Positions 17,457 through 27,301 of a stretch of DNA of 64,000 nt are shown piece after piece. The notes under the pieces were generated by a model. That model was not told where the DNA came from. It saw nothing but the letters and a program-made list of their open reading frames with translations, and did no database searches. Origin of the DNA: Palleronia sediminis (GTDB taxonomy: Bacteria; Pseudomonadota; Alphaproteobacteria; Rhodobacterales; Rhodobacteraceae). Made by a program: the position numbers and the translations under genes. Location of the stretch: assembly GCF_004358695.1 (NCBI RefSeq), contig NZ_SNAA01000013.1:45384-109383 (forward strand), in the 5' to 3' direction. The first letter of the stretch is position 1. Each line of letters opens with the position of its first letter.

Positions 17457-18869
17457 ATGATTCATCCCATCCTGTTATGCGGCGGTTCGGGAACGCGCCT
17501 TTGGCCGCTGTCCCGCAAGAGCTATCCCAAGCAGTTCGTGCCGCTGGTGGGGGACGAGACGCTGTTCCAGGCTTCGGCGCGGCGCCTGTCGGGGCCGTCC
17601 TTTGCGCCTCCGGTGATCCTGACGAATGCCGATTTCCGGTTCATCGTGACCGAACAGCTTGCCGCGGCCGGGATCGACCCCGGCGCCGTGCTGATCGAGC
17701 CGTCGGGGCGCAATACCGCGCCCGCGGTGCTGGCCGCGGCGCTTTGGCTCGAACGATCCGACCCCGAGGCGATGATGCTTGTCGCCCCCTCGGACCATGT
17801 CATCCCCGATGCCGGCGCGTTCCGCGCGGCGGTCGAGGCGGGGATGGCGGCCGCGCGGGCGGGGCGCATCGTGACCTTTGGCATCTCGCCCGACCGGCCC
17901 GAAACCGGCTATGGCTATCTCGAGCTCGACGCGGCGCCGAACGGCGAGGCCGCGCCGCTCAGGCGGTTCGTGGAAAAGCCCGACCGCGCCACGGCCGAGG
18001 CGATGCTGGCCGAGGGGCGGTTCCTGTGGAACGCCGGCGTGTTCCTGTTCTCGGTGCGGGCGATCCTCGATGCCTTTCGCACCCACGCGCCCGAGCTCGT
18101 GCCGGGGGCGGCCGAGGCGGTCGAGCGGGCGCGGCCGGACCTGGGCTTCTTGCGGCTCGATCCGGCGGCGTGGGACGGGTTGCCTGACGTGTCGATCGAC
18201 TATGCCGTGATGGAGAAATCCGATGCGCTGTCGGTCGTGCCCTTTGCCGGCGGCTGGTCCGATCTGGGCGGCTGGGACGCGGTCTGGCGCGAGACCGGGC
18301 CCGATGCCGACGGCGTGGCAAGCTCGGGCGAGACGACCGCCATCGAGTGCCGCGACACGCTGCTCAGGTCCGAAGATCCGGGGATCGAGCTGGTGGGGAT
18401 CGGCTTGCGCAACGTCATCGCCATCGCCACGCCCGACGCCGTTCTCGTGGCCGACAGCTCTTGTGCGCAGCAGGTGAAAGAGGCCGTCGCCGCGCTCAAG
18501 GCCAAGGGCGCGAAGCAGGCCGAGAGCCTGCCACGCGACCACCGCCCCTGGGGCTGGTTCGAGAGCCTCGCCACCGGCACGCGGTTCCAGGTGAAACGCA
18601 TCGTCGTGCATCCGGGCGCGGCGCTGTCGCTGCAATCGCACCACCACCGCTCCGAGCACTGGATCGTCGTCGAGGGCACCGCCAAGGTCACGGTGAACGA
18701 CGAGGTGCGGCTCGTGACCGAGAACGAGAGCATCTATATCCCGCTCGGCGCGACTCACCGGATGGAGAACCCCGGCAAGCTGCCGATGATCCTCATCGAG
18801 GTGCAGACCGGGGCCTATCTCGGCGAGGACGATATCGTGCGTTACGAAGACGTCTACGCCCGAAGCTGA
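17457..18869 (+). CDS. manC: Mannose-1-phosphate guanylyltransferase / mannose-6-phosphate isomerase (type II PMI)
   Basis: The protein has about 470 residues. The N-terminal GMP domain carries the pyrophosphorylase signature [22 protein letters not shown] and VEKPD; the C-terminal cupin isomerase domain (about 350-470) has [13 protein letters not shown] with the metal-binding histidines. It makes GDP-mannose for the gmd-fcl branch. The ATG at 17457 is preferred over the in-frame ATG at 17439 because GAGGAG at 17443-17448 is correctly spaced before it. The gene converges with betA with 9 bases between stops. Confidence 0.93.
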   Translation: MIHPILLCGGSGTRLWPLSRKSYPKQFVPLVGDETLFQASARRLSGPSFAPPVILTNADFRFIVTEQLAAAGIDPGAVLIEPSGRNTAPAVLAAALWLERSDPEAMMLVAPSDHVIPDAGAFRAAVEAGMAAARAGRIVTFGISPDRPETGYGYLELDAAPNGEAAPLRRFVEKPDRATAEAMLAEGRFLWNAGVFLFSVRAILDAFRTHAPELVPGAAEAVERARPDLGFLRLDPAAWDGLPDVSIDYAVMEKSDALSVVPFAGGWSDLGGWDAVWRETGPDADGVASSGETTAIECRDTLLRSEDPGIELVGIGLRNVIAIATPDAVLVADSSCAQQVKEAVAALKAKGAKQAESLPRDHRPWGWFESLATGTRFQVKRIVVHPGAALSLQSHHHRSEHWIVVEGTAKVTVNDEVRLVTENESIYIPLGATHRMENPGKLPMILIEVQTGAYLGEDDIVRYEDVYARS

Positions 18870-18878
18870 GCGCCCCCC

Positions 18879-20537
18879 TTACCGCTGGCGTTCACGCCAG
18901 TCGGGCGCGATCCAGGGCGCGCGGTCGTCGCGGGGCAGGGGCGTGCGACCGAGGATGTGATCGGCCGCCTTTTCGCCCACCATGATCGACGGCGCGTTGA
19001 TGTTGCCGTTCGTGATCCGCGGAAAGATCGAACTGTCGGCCAGCCGCAGCCCCTCGACCCCGATGACGCGGCATTCGGGATCCACCACCGCGCCCGGATC
19101 GTCGCGCCGCCCCATGCGGGCCGTGCCGCAGGGGTGATAGGCGCTTTCGGCGTGGCGCGCGATGAAGGCGTCGAGCGCGGCATCGTCGCGCACATCCGCG
19201 CCCGGCTGGATCTCGTGCTTGTAGAAGGGCGCGAAGGCATCTTGTCCGAAGATCTCGCGTGTGAGCCGGATGCAGGTGCGGAAATCCTCCCAATCCTCGG
19301 GATGCGACATGTAGTTGAAGGCGACGCGCGGCGCGTCGGCCGGATCGCCCGAGGCCAGCCGCACCTCGCCCCGCGATTTCGATCGCATCGGCCCGACATG
19401 GGCCTGGAAACCGTGCCCCTCGGCCGCGGCCTGCCCGTCATAGCGCACCGCGATGGGCAGGAAGTGGAACTGGATGTCGGGATATTCGACGCCCGCGCGC
19501 GACCGCACGAAGGCACAGCTTTCGAACTGGTTCGAGGCCCCCGGCCCGGTGCGCGTCAGCAACCAGCGCGCGCCGACCCAGGCCTTGCCCCACGGATTCC
19601 AGTACTTGAACAGGCTGACCGGCTGGCTCGCGGCGGCCTGCACGTAAAGCTCCAGGTGGTCCTGAAGGTTGGCACCCACGCCCGGACGGTCGGCGCGCAC
19701 CTCGATGTCATGCGCGCGCAGGTGATCGGCCGGCCCGATCCCCGACAGCATCAACAGTTTGGGCGAGTTGATCGACGAGGCCGACAGGATGACCTCGGCG
19801 CGGGCGCGCACGATCTCGCGACGGCCGCCGCGCTCGATCTCGACGCCGATGGCGCGGCCGTCCTCGAACACGACACGCCGGGCCATGGCGCGGATCATGT
19901 CGACCTTCTGGCTTTTCAGGGCCGGGCGCAGGTAGGCGTTGGCCGCCGACCAGCGGCGGCCTTTCCAGACCGTCATCTCGAACGGGCCGAACCCTTCCTG
20001 CTTTTCGCCGTTGTAATCGTCGGTGGTCTCGAACCCGGCCTGCCGCCCCGCCTCGACGAAGGCGCGCACCAGCGGGTTTCTCATCGTCCCGCGCGAGACA
20101 TGGAGCGGGCCGTCGCTGCCGCGCCAAGCCGCGTCGCCGCCATGGCCGCCATCGTGCCACGACTCCATCCGGCGGTAATAGGGCAGCACGTCGGCATAGG
20201 CCCAGCCATCCGCCCCCATCTCGGCCCAGGTGTCGAAATCGCGGGCATGGCCGCGCACAAAGACCATCCCGTTGATCGAGGACGATCCGCCCAGCACCCG
20301 GCCGCGCGGCAGGGCAAGGCGCCGCCCACCCAGGTTGGGTTCGGGTTCCGAGCGATATCCCCAGTCGTAGCGCGCCATGTTCATCGGGAATGACAACGCG
20401 CCCGGCATCTGGATGAACGGCCCCCAGTCGCTGCCGCCGGTCTCGATGACCAGCACGCTGCGGCCGGCCTCGGACAGGCGATAGGCCATGGCGCATCCGG
20501 CGCTGCCCGCGCCGACGATCACGTAATCGGCCTGCAT
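18879..20537 (-). CDS. betA: Choline dehydrogenase, GMC oxidoreductase
   Basis: This 552-residue FAD enzyme oxidises choline to betaine aldehyde. The N-terminal dinucleotide fold is [18 protein letters not shown]; the GMC signature [13 protein letters not shown] follows, and the C-terminal catalytic histidine lies in [10 protein letters not shown]. The ATG at 20537 shares its first base with the betB stop (TGATG), which fixes the start; the longer open frame upstream is only the overlap with betB. It ends the betI-betC-betB-betA unit that takes choline-O-sulfate or choline to glycine betaine. Confidence 0.95.
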   Translation of the reverse strand: MQADYVIVGAGSAGCAMAYRLSEAGRSVLVIETGGSDWGPFIQMPGALSFPMNMARYDWGYRSEPEPNLGGRRLALPRGRVLGGSSSINGMVFVRGHARDFDTWAEMGADGWAYADVLPYYRRMESWHDGGHGGDAAWRGSDGPLHVSRGTMRNPLVRAFVEAGRQAGFETTDDYNGEKQEGFGPFEMTVWKGRRWSAANAYLRPALKSQKVDMIRAMARRVVFEDGRAIGVEIERGGRREIVRARAEVILSASSINSPKLLMLSGIGPADHLRAHDIEVRADRPGVGANLQDHLELYVQAAASQPVSLFKYWNPWGKAWVGARWLLTRTGPGASNQFESCAFVRSRAGVEYPDIQFHFLPIAVRYDGQAAAEGHGFQAHVGPMRSKSRGEVRLASGDPADAPRVAFNYMSHPEDWEDFRTCIRLTREIFGQDAFAPFYKHEIQPGADVRDDAALDAFIARHAESAYHPCGTARMGRRDDPGAVVDPECRVIGVEGLRLADSSIFPRITNGNINAPSIMVGEKAADHILGRTPLPRDDRAPWIAPDWRERQR

Positions 20538-21988
20538 CAGAAGGGCGCCTCCACGTCGCCCATGCGGACATAGACGGATTTGAGCTGGCTGTAGTGCTCG
20601 ATGGCGGCGCGGGCGTTTTCGCGACCCACGCCCGACATCTTGACCGCGCCGAACGGCACTTCGACGGGGGCGTCGTTGTAGCTGTTGATAAAGCACGACC
20701 CGGCACGCAGGGCGCCGATCACGCGGTGCGCGCGGCTGATATCGCGGGTAAATACGCCCGCAGACAGCCCGAAGGGGGTGGCGTTGGCGCGCGCGATGGC
20801 GTCGGCCTCGTCGTCGAAATCCAGAACCGCCATGACCGGGCCAAAGATCTCGTCCCTTGCGATGGTCATGTCGTCGGTCACATCGGCAAAGACCGTGGGT
20901 TCGATCCAGTATCCGGGCCGGTCGAGCCGGGTGCCGCCGCAAACCAGCCGGGCGCCCTCGTCTCGGCCCTGCGTGATATAGCCCATCACCTTGTCGGCCT
21001 GCGTCGCGCTGACCATGGGGCCGAATGTCGTCGCCTCGTCCATCGGGTCGCCCATGACGGCGCCCCGCACCCGTTCGGCCAACCGATCGAGAAAGCGCTC
21101 CTTCACGCCGCGCTGCACGAAAACGCGGGTCCCGTTCGAGCAGACCTGGCCCGACGAGTAGAAATTGCCGAGGATCGCGCCGCCCACGGCGTTGTCGATA
21201 TCGGCATCGTCAAAGACCAGCATCGGCGACTTGCCGCCAAGCTCCATCGTGACGTGCTTCATCTCGGCGGCCGCGGCGGCATAGACCCGCTTGCCGGTGG
21301 GCACCGATCCGGTCAGCGACACCTTGGCTATGCGCGGATCGGTGGCCAGCCGCGCCCCGACCATGCCCATGCCCTGCACGACGTTGAAAAGCCCCGCCGG
21401 CGCACCCGCCTCGAGCAGGATCTCGGCCACCTTGAGCGCGGACAGGGGCGTCGTCTCGGACGGCTTGAACACCATCGCGTTGCCGCAGGCGAGCGCGGGC
21501 GCGGCCTTCCAGCAGGCGATCTGCGTGGGGTAGTTCCATGCGCCGATACCTGCGCAGACGCCCAGCGGCTCGCGGATCGTGTAGGCCCAGTCCCCGCCGA
21601 GCGGGATATGCTCGCCCGTCAGCGTCCCGGCGAGCCCACCGAAATATTCCAGCGCATCCGCCCCGCTCGTGGCGTCCGCGACCAGCGTTTCCGACAGCGG
21701 CTTGCCGGTGTCGTAGGTCTCGAGCTCGGACAGCTCGCGGTTGCGCGCGCGCATGATCCGCGCGGCATCTGTCAGGACGCGGCCCCGCGCGCGCGGCGAC
21801 AGAGCCGCCCATTCGGCCTGCGCGCGCGTCGCGGCGTCGAGCGCGGCGTCGATCACGGCGTCGGTGGCGGCATGGACGGTCGCGATGGGCGTGCCGGTCG
21901 CGGGATAGATCACGGCGATCTCGTCGCCCGCCTCATCCTCGAGATAGCGCCCGTCGACAAAGTGGCTGGCAGTCGGTTGGCAGATCAT
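20537..21988 (-). CDS. betB: Betaine-aldehyde dehydrogenase
   Basis: A 483-residue aldehyde dehydrogenase with the catalytic glutamate in MELGGKSP (E249) and the nucleophile in [11 protein letters not shown] (C283). The NAD-binding region is [18 protein letters not shown]. It oxidises betaine aldehyde to glycine betaine, an osmoprotectant and carbon/nitrogen source. The choice of betaine aldehyde over other aldehydes comes from its place between the choline sulfatase and choline dehydrogenase genes. Seven bases separate it from betC. Confidence 0.95.
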   Translation of the reverse strand: MICQPTASHFVDGRYLEDEAGDEIAVIYPATGTPIATVHAATDAVIDAALDAATRAQAEWAALSPRARGRVLTDAARIMRARNRELSELETYDTGKPLSETLVADATSGADALEYFGGLAGTLTGEHIPLGGDWAYTIREPLGVCAGIGAWNYPTQIACWKAAPALACGNAMVFKPSETTPLSALKVAEILLEAGAPAGLFNVVQGMGMVGARLATDPRIAKVSLTGSVPTGKRVYAAAAAEMKHVTMELGGKSPMLVFDDADIDNAVGGAILGNFYSSGQVCSNGTRVFVQRGVKERFLDRLAERVRGAVMGDPMDEATTFGPMVSATQADKVMGYITQGRDEGARLVCGGTRLDRPGYWIEPTVFADVTDDMTIARDEIFGPVMAVLDFDDEADAIARANATPFGLSAGVFTRDISRAHRVIGALRAGSCFINSYNDAPVEVPFGAVKMSGVGRENARAAIEHYSQLKSVYVRMGDVEAPF

Positions 21989-21995
21989 TACGTCC

Positions 21996-23504
21996 TCATT
22001 CGCCGCGCGGGAAACGCGCGCGGTCTTCGACTTCGTTCAGGTCCATGTGGTTGCGCATGTACCGCTCGGACGCCTTTTGCAGCGGCTGGAAATCCCAGGG
22101 ATACTGGCCGCCCTGCTGCAACGCCTCGAGCACGATCCAGCGCCGCGCCTGGCTTTCGCGCACCTCGGCGTCGAAACGGTCGAGATCCCAGATCCCGGCC
22201 GCGCGCCGTCGGAAATCCTCCAGCACCTCGGCGGCGTCATCGCCTTCTGCAAGGTTCACCAGCTCGTCGGGGTCGGCCTCGAGATCGAAAAGCTGATCGG
22301 GGTCGAGCGCGCATCGCGTGAATTTCCACCGCCCTTCGCGCAGGCAGACCATCGGCGCCTGCGACGCCTCGGCGGCGTATTCCATACGCACGGGGTTGCG
22401 CCGCGCGGCGCCCCGCGCGACCGGCACGAGGCTTTCTCCCTCGGTCCAGGGGGCAATTTCGGCCATCGAGATGCCGGCGAGCTCGCAAAGCGTCGGACAG
22501 ACGTCGATGGTCGAGACCGGATCGGTGACGAGCCCCGGCTCGAGCTCCGGCGCGGACACCATCAGCGGCACGCGCGATGAGCCCTCGTAAAAGCTCATCT
22601 TGAACCACAGCCCGCGCTCGCCCAGCATGTCGCCGTGATCCGAGACGAACAGCACGATGGCCTCTTGCCGGGTGCGTTCCAGCGTATCGAGGATCTCGCC
22701 GATCTTTTCGTCGAGATAGCTGATATTGGCGAAATAGGCGCGGCGGGACCGGGCGATGTCGTCGTCGGTGATGTCGAAGGACCGCCAGTCGTTCGCGTCG
22801 AAGATCCGCTTGGAATGCGGATCCTGCGCGTCATAGGGGATCGCGCCGACGCGGGGCGCAAGGTGATCGCAATCCTCGTAGAGATCCCAGAACCGCCGCC
22901 GCGCGACATAGGGGTCATGCGGATGGGTGAAGCTCACGGTCATCATCCACGGCCGCGGATCGAGCCCCCGCGACAGGTCGTAGAGCTTGCGGGTCGCGTG
23001 ATAGGCGACCTCGTCGTCGTATTCCATCTGGTTGGTGATCTCGGCCACGCCCGCGCCGGTGACGGAGCCCATGTTGTGATACCACCAGTCGATCCGCTCG
23101 CCGGGCTTGCGGTAATCCGGCGTCCAGCCGAAATCGGCCGGGTAGATATCGGTGGTCAGCCGTTCCTCGAACCCGTGAAGCTGATCGGGCCCGACGAAAT
23201 GCATCTTGCCCGACAGCGTCGTCTGGTAGCCCGCGCGCCGCAGGTGATGCGCATAGGTCGGGATCGAGGACGCGAACTCGGCCGCGTTGTCATAGACCCC
23301 GGTGCGCGAGGGAAGCTGGCCGGACATGAAGGCCGCGCGCCCCGGCGCGCAGAGCGGCGAGGCGGTATAGGTGTTGCGGAACCGCACCGACCGTTCGGCG
23401 AGGCGCCGCAGGTTCGGCGCGTGAAGGAACTCGGCCGGGCCGTCGGGAAAGAGCGTCCCGTTGAGCTGGTCGACCATCAGGATCAGGATGTTGGGGGCGG
23501 TCAT
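21996..23504 (-). CDS. betC: Choline-sulfatase
   Basis: This 502-residue sulfatase starts with the metal-binding strand [12 protein letters not shown]. The formylglycine motif is [11 protein letters not shown], in which C52 would be converted to formylglycine (C-x-P-x-R). Further metal/active-site segments are [13 protein letters not shown] and SFTHPHDPY. No signal peptide is seen, so it acts in the cytoplasm on imported choline-O-sulfate, giving choline and sulfate. Its ATG overlaps the betI stop by 4 bases. A formylglycine-generating or anaerobic maturation enzyme is not encoded in this window. Confidence 0.94.
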   Translation of the reverse strand: MTAPNILILMVDQLNGTLFPDGPAEFLHAPNLRRLAERSVRFRNTYTASPLCAPGRAAFMSGQLPSRTGVYDNAAEFASSIPTYAHHLRRAGYQTTLSGKMHFVGPDQLHGFEERLTTDIYPADFGWTPDYRKPGERIDWWYHNMGSVTGAGVAEITNQMEYDDEVAYHATRKLYDLSRGLDPRPWMMTVSFTHPHDPYVARRRFWDLYEDCDHLAPRVGAIPYDAQDPHSKRIFDANDWRSFDITDDDIARSRRAYFANISYLDEKIGEILDTLERTRQEAIVLFVSDHGDMLGERGLWFKMSFYEGSSRVPLMVSAPELEPGLVTDPVSTIDVCPTLCELAGISMAEIAPWTEGESLVPVARGAARRNPVRMEYAAEASQAPMVCLREGRWKFTRCALDPDQLFDLEADPDELVNLAEGDDAAEVLEDFRRRAAGIWDLDRFDAEVRESQARRWIVLEALQQGGQYPWDFQPLQKASERYMRNHMDLNEVEDRARFPRGE

Positions 23505-24103
23505 GGAACCTCTCGCAGCATGTCGTCGAGCGTCGCGAGCACATGCGCTTCGGACTGCCCGGAATCGGTCCGCGGCGTGCAGGTCGCGCGGATGTAGAAG
23601 CCGTCGATCATCGCGCCGATCCGTTCGGCCGCGGCGGGGGCGCGCGCGCCGACCAGCGGCCTGAGCGCATGGGTCAGGTTGGAGCGCAGCCGCGCGTGGT
23701 AGATCGCCAGCAGCCGCCGCGCTTGCGGGGCGCGATAGGCGAAGACGTAGAAGTTCAGCCAGGCCGACACGGTCTCGGCGCCGAAGTTCTGCGGGCCGAA
23801 GCTGGCCCGGACGATGGCGCGGGCACGTTCGCGCGGGCCGTCCGCTTCGGCCACGGCCTGGCGCACCGATGCGCCGTACTGGCCCAGCACATGGCGCAGC
23901 GCCTCGAGCAAGAGCGCGTCCTTTCCGCCGAAATAGTGGAACGCGAGCGCGGCCGACATCCCGGCACGCTTGGCGATGCGGCCCACGCTCACGTCGAGCG
24001 ACCCCGCCGCGCCGATCTCGGCGATGGCGGCGTCGATCAATTCGGCCTTCCGGCGCGTCTCGACGGGTGATTTTCCCGGTAATCTGGATACAAGCGTTGC
24101 CAT
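23501..24103 (-). CDS. betI: TetR-type choline-responsive repressor BetI
   Basis: A 200-residue TetR regulator with the helix-turn-helix VSVGRIAKRAGMSAALAFHYF near residues 30-50 and a C-terminal ligand domain. The ATG at 24103 (MATLVSRLPGKSP) is chosen; an in-frame ATG at 24136 lies inside the probable operator. It heads betI-betC-betB-betA and is divergent from choX, the standard place for the choline-sensing repressor. Only a few bases separate its start from the palindrome at 24124-24137, which suggests autoregulation. Confidence 0.92.
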   Translation of the reverse strand: MATLVSRLPGKSPVETRRKAELIDAAIAEIGAAGSLDVSVGRIAKRAGMSAALAFHYFGGKDALLLEALRHVLGQYGASVRQAVAEADGPRERARAIVRASFGPQNFGAETVSAWLNFYVFAYRAPQARRLLAIYHARLRSNLTHALRPLVGARAPAAAERIGAMIDGFYIRATCTPRTDSGQSEAHVLATLDDMLREVP

Positions 24104-24123
24104 CGGGAACGATGTATCATTTA

Positions 24124-24137
24124 ATTGACCGATCAAT
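24124..24137. promoter_or_regulatory. Probable BetI operator
   Basis: ATTGACCGATCAAT is a palindrome with five-base arms ATTGA/TCAAT in the 73 bases between betI and choX. E. coli BetI operators contain similar ATTGA and TCAAT half-sites. Its position 21 bases before betI and 40 bases before choX would let one bound repressor control both directions. The assignment is by similarity and position only. Confidence 0.55.
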
Positions 24138-24176
24138 CAACAAGCGAACACGCTGACTCACCCAGGGAGCTACACC

Positions 24177-25103
24177 ATGAAGCCAGTCCTTTCCGTCTCG
24201 ATCCTCGCGCTGCTTGCCGCCGGGGCCGCCCATGCGGCGGCCAACCCCGAATGCAGCGAGGTCAGCTTTTCGGACGTGGGATGGACCGATATCACCACCA
24301 CGACCGCCGTGGCCAAGCATGTCCTCGAGGGTCTGGGCTACGATGTCGAGGTCAAGGTCCTGTCGGTGCCCGTGACCTTTGCCTCGCTCGGAAACGACGA
24401 TATCGACGTGTTCCTCGGCAATTGGCTGCCGTCGCAAACCCAGGCGATCCAGCCCTATCTCGATTCGGGCGAGATCGAGCAGGTCGCGGTCAATCTCGAC
24501 GGCACGAAATACAACCTCGCCGTGCCGACCTATACCTACGAGAAGGGCCTGCAAAGCTACGACGACCTCGCCGAGTTCGCAGACGAGCTCGACCAGACGA
24601 TCTATGGCATCGAGCCGGGCAACGAGGCGAACGCCTATATCGTCGGGCTGACCGAGCAGAACGCCCATGGCCTCGGCGAGTTCGAGGTTCGCGAAAGCTC
24701 GGAGCAGGGGATGCTGGCGCAGGTGCGCCGCGCGGTCGACGACGAGGAGGACATCGTGTTCCTCGGCTGGGAGCCGCACCCGATGAACGCCAATTTCGAC
24801 CTGCGCTATCTCGAGGGCGGGCAGGATTTCTTTGGCGGGCAGGGGCAGGTGCATACCGTGACCCGCAAGGGCTTCGTCGAGGAATGCCCGAATGTCGGCG
24901 AGCTTCTCAAGCAGATGAAGTTCACGCTGCCGATGGAGAACGAGATCATGGGCAAGATCCTCGATGACGGGATGGACCCCGACGAGGCGGCGCTGGAATG
25001 GCTCCAGGCCAACCCCGGCACGGTCGATCCGTGGCTCGAGGGCGTGACCACGCTCGACGGCGAGCCGGGCCTGCCGGCCGTCAAGGATGCGCTTGGCCTC
25101 TGA
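24177..25103 (+). CDS. choX: Choline ABC transporter substrate-binding protein ChoX
   Basis: This 308-residue protein has a Sec signal peptide (about 1-21, ending AAHAAA) and an OpuAC/ProX-type binding domain. Characteristic segments are SDVGWTDITTTTAVAKHVLE, DVFLGNWLPSQ and VFLGWEPHPMN, which supply the aromatic residues that cage the quaternary ammonium. It delivers choline in the periplasm to ChoW-ChoV. The ATG at 24177 follows GGGAG. The downstream gap of 156 bases contains a strong hairpin and separates it from choW-choV. Confidence 0.94.
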   Translation: MKPVLSVSILALLAAGAAHAAANPECSEVSFSDVGWTDITTTTAVAKHVLEGLGYDVEVKVLSVPVTFASLGNDDIDVFLGNWLPSQTQAIQPYLDSGEIEQVAVNLDGTKYNLAVPTYTYEKGLQSYDDLAEFADELDQTIYGIEPGNEANAYIVGLTEQNAHGLGEFEVRESSEQGMLAQVRRAVDDEEDIVFLGWEPHPMNANFDLRYLEGGQDFFGGQGQVHTVTRKGFVEECPNVGELLKQMKFTLPMENEIMGKILDDGMDPDEAALEWLQANPGTVDPWLEGVTTLDGEPGLPAVKDALGL

Positions 25104-25111
25104 TCCGAACC

Positions 25112-25142
25112 GGCACGGCGGGGGTGCGACCGCCGCCGTGCC
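25112..25142 (+). other. Intercistronic hairpin between choX and choW
   Basis: Ten-base perfect arms (25112-25121 and 25133-25142; GGCACGGCGG/CCGCCGTGCC) enclose an 11-base loop. No T-run follows, so it need not stop transcription completely. Hairpins here are common in binding-protein transporter operons, where they stabilise the binding-protein mRNA so that it is made in excess over the membrane parts. A second G/C-rich inverted pattern follows at about 25157-25200. Confidence 0.5.
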
Positions 25143-25259
25143 ATCCACATCGCGGACCCGGCCCTTTCGTCCGGGCCGGCGCATGGCCCGGCATGGGCCA
25201 TACACGCCCAGGCGCCGCGCCGAACCTTTCCCGCGCCCCGAGACAGGACCATTCGCCCC

Positions 25260-26114
25260 GTGACATGGCTGACCGATCACAAGATTCCCGTTGGCGACGC
25301 GGCGGAAGTCGTCTTCGACTGGATCACCGATAACCTGAGCCTCGTGCTCGACGCGATTTCGGACGGGATGGAGGTGATGATCGACGTCATCCTCCTTGTC
25401 CTCCAGGGGCCGTCCGGGTCGCAGGGATGGTGGCCCTTTCTCGTGATCGCGGTCTTCATCGCGATGACCTGGGCGCTGCAACGGAACTGGAAGACCTGCC
25501 TCTTCGTGGGGCTCGGCTTCCTGTTCATCCTCAACCAGGATTACTGGGAGGAAACCACCGAAAGCCTGACGCTGGTGCTGTCGGCCTGCGTGGTCTGCAT
25601 GGCCATCGGCGTGCCCATCGGCATCGCCGCGGCGCATCGCCCGCGGCTCTATGCGTGGCTCAGGCCGGTGCTGGACCTGATGCAGACCTTGCCGACCTTC
25701 GTCTACCTGATCCCGGCCATCGTGTTCTTCGGCATCGGCATGGTGCCGGGACTGCTGGCCACCGTGATCTTCGTGCTGCCCGCCCCGATCCGGCTGACAT
25801 GGCTGGGCGTGTCGTCCACCCCCGAGTCGCTGCTCGAGGCCGCGCGGGCCTTCGGCGCCACAAACCGGCAGGTCCTGTGGAAGGTCGAGCTCCCTTCGGC
25901 CTTTCCGCAGATCATGGCGGGGCTGAACCAGACCATCATGCTGTCGCTGTCGATGGTCGTCATCGCGGCGCTGGTGGGTGCCGACGGGCTGGGCGTGCCG
26001 GTGGTGCGCGCGCTGAACCAGGTGAACACCTCGCTCGGGTTCGAAAGCGGCTTCGTCATCGTGGTCGTGGCCATCGTGCTCGACCGGATGCTGAACGTGG
26101 GAGCCCGGAAATGA
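25260..26114 (+). CDS. choW: Choline ABC transporter permease ChoW
   Basis: This 284-residue ProW-type permease begins at a GTG (25260); the nearby ATG at 25265 is out of frame. About six to seven hydrophobic helices are visible. The cytoplasmic EAA loop is at about 195-215 (ESLLEAARAFGATNRQVLWKVELP), the contact site for the ATPase. It forms the inner-membrane channel for choline taken from ChoX. It overlaps choV by ATGA at 26111-26114. Confidence 0.93.
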   Translation: MTWLTDHKIPVGDAAEVVFDWITDNLSLVLDAISDGMEVMIDVILLVLQGPSGSQGWWPFLVIAVFIAMTWALQRNWKTCLFVGLGFLFILNQDYWEETTESLTLVLSACVVCMAIGVPIGIAAAHRPRLYAWLRPVLDLMQTLPTFVYLIPAIVFFGIGMVPGLLATVIFVLPAPIRLTWLGVSSTPESLLEAARAFGATNRQVLWKVELPSAFPQIMAGLNQTIMLSLSMVVIAALVGADGLGVPVVRALNQVNTSLGFESGFVIVVVAIVLDRMLNVGARK

Positions 26115-27160
26115 GCGATCCCGCGGTCCGCATCGACAATGTCTCGATCGTCTTCGGCGATCATCCCGACGAGGCGCTTCCGCTCATGGACGAGGGGCTC
26201 GACCGGGGCGAGATCCAGTCGCGCACCGGGCAGGTGCTGGGCGTGCACGATTGCTCGCTCGACGTGGCCTCGGGCGAGATCGTCGTGCTCATGGGGCTGT
26301 CTGGCTCGGGCAAATCCACCCTCCTGCGGGCGGTGAACGGGCTGAACCCCGTCGCGCGCGGCCGGGTCGAGGTGAATGACGGCGAGGGCATGGTCGACGT
26401 GACCCATGCCGATCCCAAGACCCTGCGCCGCCTCCGCACGCAGCATGTCGCCATGGTATTCCAGCAATTCGGCCTGCTGCCCTGGCGCACGGTGCGCGAG
26501 AATGTCGGGCTCGGGCTCGAACTGGCCGGCTGGCCCAAGCGCAAGATGGCCGAGCAGGTCGAGACGCAGCTTTCCATGGTGGGCCTGTCGGAATGGGCCG
26601 ACCGCCGCGTGGCCGAACTGTCGGGCGGGATGCAGCAGCGCGTGGGCCTGGCGCGCGCTTTTGCCACCGACGCGCCGATCCTGCTCATGGACGAGCCGTT
26701 CTCGGCCCTCGACCCGCTGATCCGCACCAAGCTGCAGGACGAGTTGCTCGAGCTTCAGCAGACGCTCAAGCGCACGCTGATCTTCGTCAGCCACGATCTC
26801 GACGAGGCGTTCAAGCTCGGCAACCGCATCTCGATCATGGAGGGCGGGCGCATCATCCAGACCGGCACCCCGCAGGACATCTTTCGCGATCCGCGCAACG
26901 ACTACGTGGCCGAGTTCGTACAGCACATGAACCCGCTGGGCGTGCTGCGGGCGCGCGACCTGATGCGCCCGGCAAACGGGGCCGAACGGCCCGAGGCGCT
27001 GATCGACGCCGACAGCCTGGTCCGCGACCATATGGAGCGGCTGATCGGCACCGACGCGCCGATGGGCGTCGTCGAGGGCGACCGTTTGCTGGGATTGCTG
27101 GACAAGGACGCACTGCTGGCGGGGCTGGCCGATCCGGGCGGACGCCGCGAAAACGGGTGA
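26111..27160 (+). CDS. choV: Choline ABC transporter ATP-binding protein ChoV
   Basis: A 349-residue ProV-type ATPase with Walker A GLSGSGKST, Q-loop MVFQQFGLLPW, signature LSGGMQQRV and Walker B LLMDEPFSALDP. The C-terminal 80 residues (VEGDRLLGLLDKDALLAG) look like a single shortened CBS-type region, the part that senses ionic strength in OpuA-type ATPases. The ATG at 26111 overlaps the choW stop. It energises choline uptake that feeds the bet pathway on the opposite strand. Confidence 0.94.
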   Translation: MSDPAVRIDNVSIVFGDHPDEALPLMDEGLDRGEIQSRTGQVLGVHDCSLDVASGEIVVLMGLSGSGKSTLLRAVNGLNPVARGRVEVNDGEGMVDVTHADPKTLRRLRTQHVAMVFQQFGLLPWRTVRENVGLGLELAGWPKRKMAEQVETQLSMVGLSEWADRRVAELSGGMQQRVGLARAFATDAPILLMDEPFSALDPLIRTKLQDELLELQQTLKRTLIFVSHDLDEAFKLGNRISIMEGGRIIQTGTPQDIFRDPRNDYVAEFVQHMNPLGVLRARDLMRPANGAERPEALIDADSLVRDHMERLIGTDAPMGVVEGDRLLGLLDKDALLAGLADPGGRRENG

Positions 27161-27301
27161 TCGGGCCGCGCCCGGCCGTTCACGGGTGGGAAATCCGGGC
27201 AATCGGTCCTATATGACGGGGACAGGCGCGCAGGACGCGCCCGCCCGCGCTTGACGCGGCGCCGCAATCCGCAACCGACGCAGCCCCCAGAAGGAGACCG
27301 C

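Noticed and set aside
24126-24137. FNR-type site between betI and choX
   Set aside because: TTGA-CCGA-TCAA is two bases shorter than the FNR consensus TTGAT-N4-ATCAA, and the BetI context explains it better.
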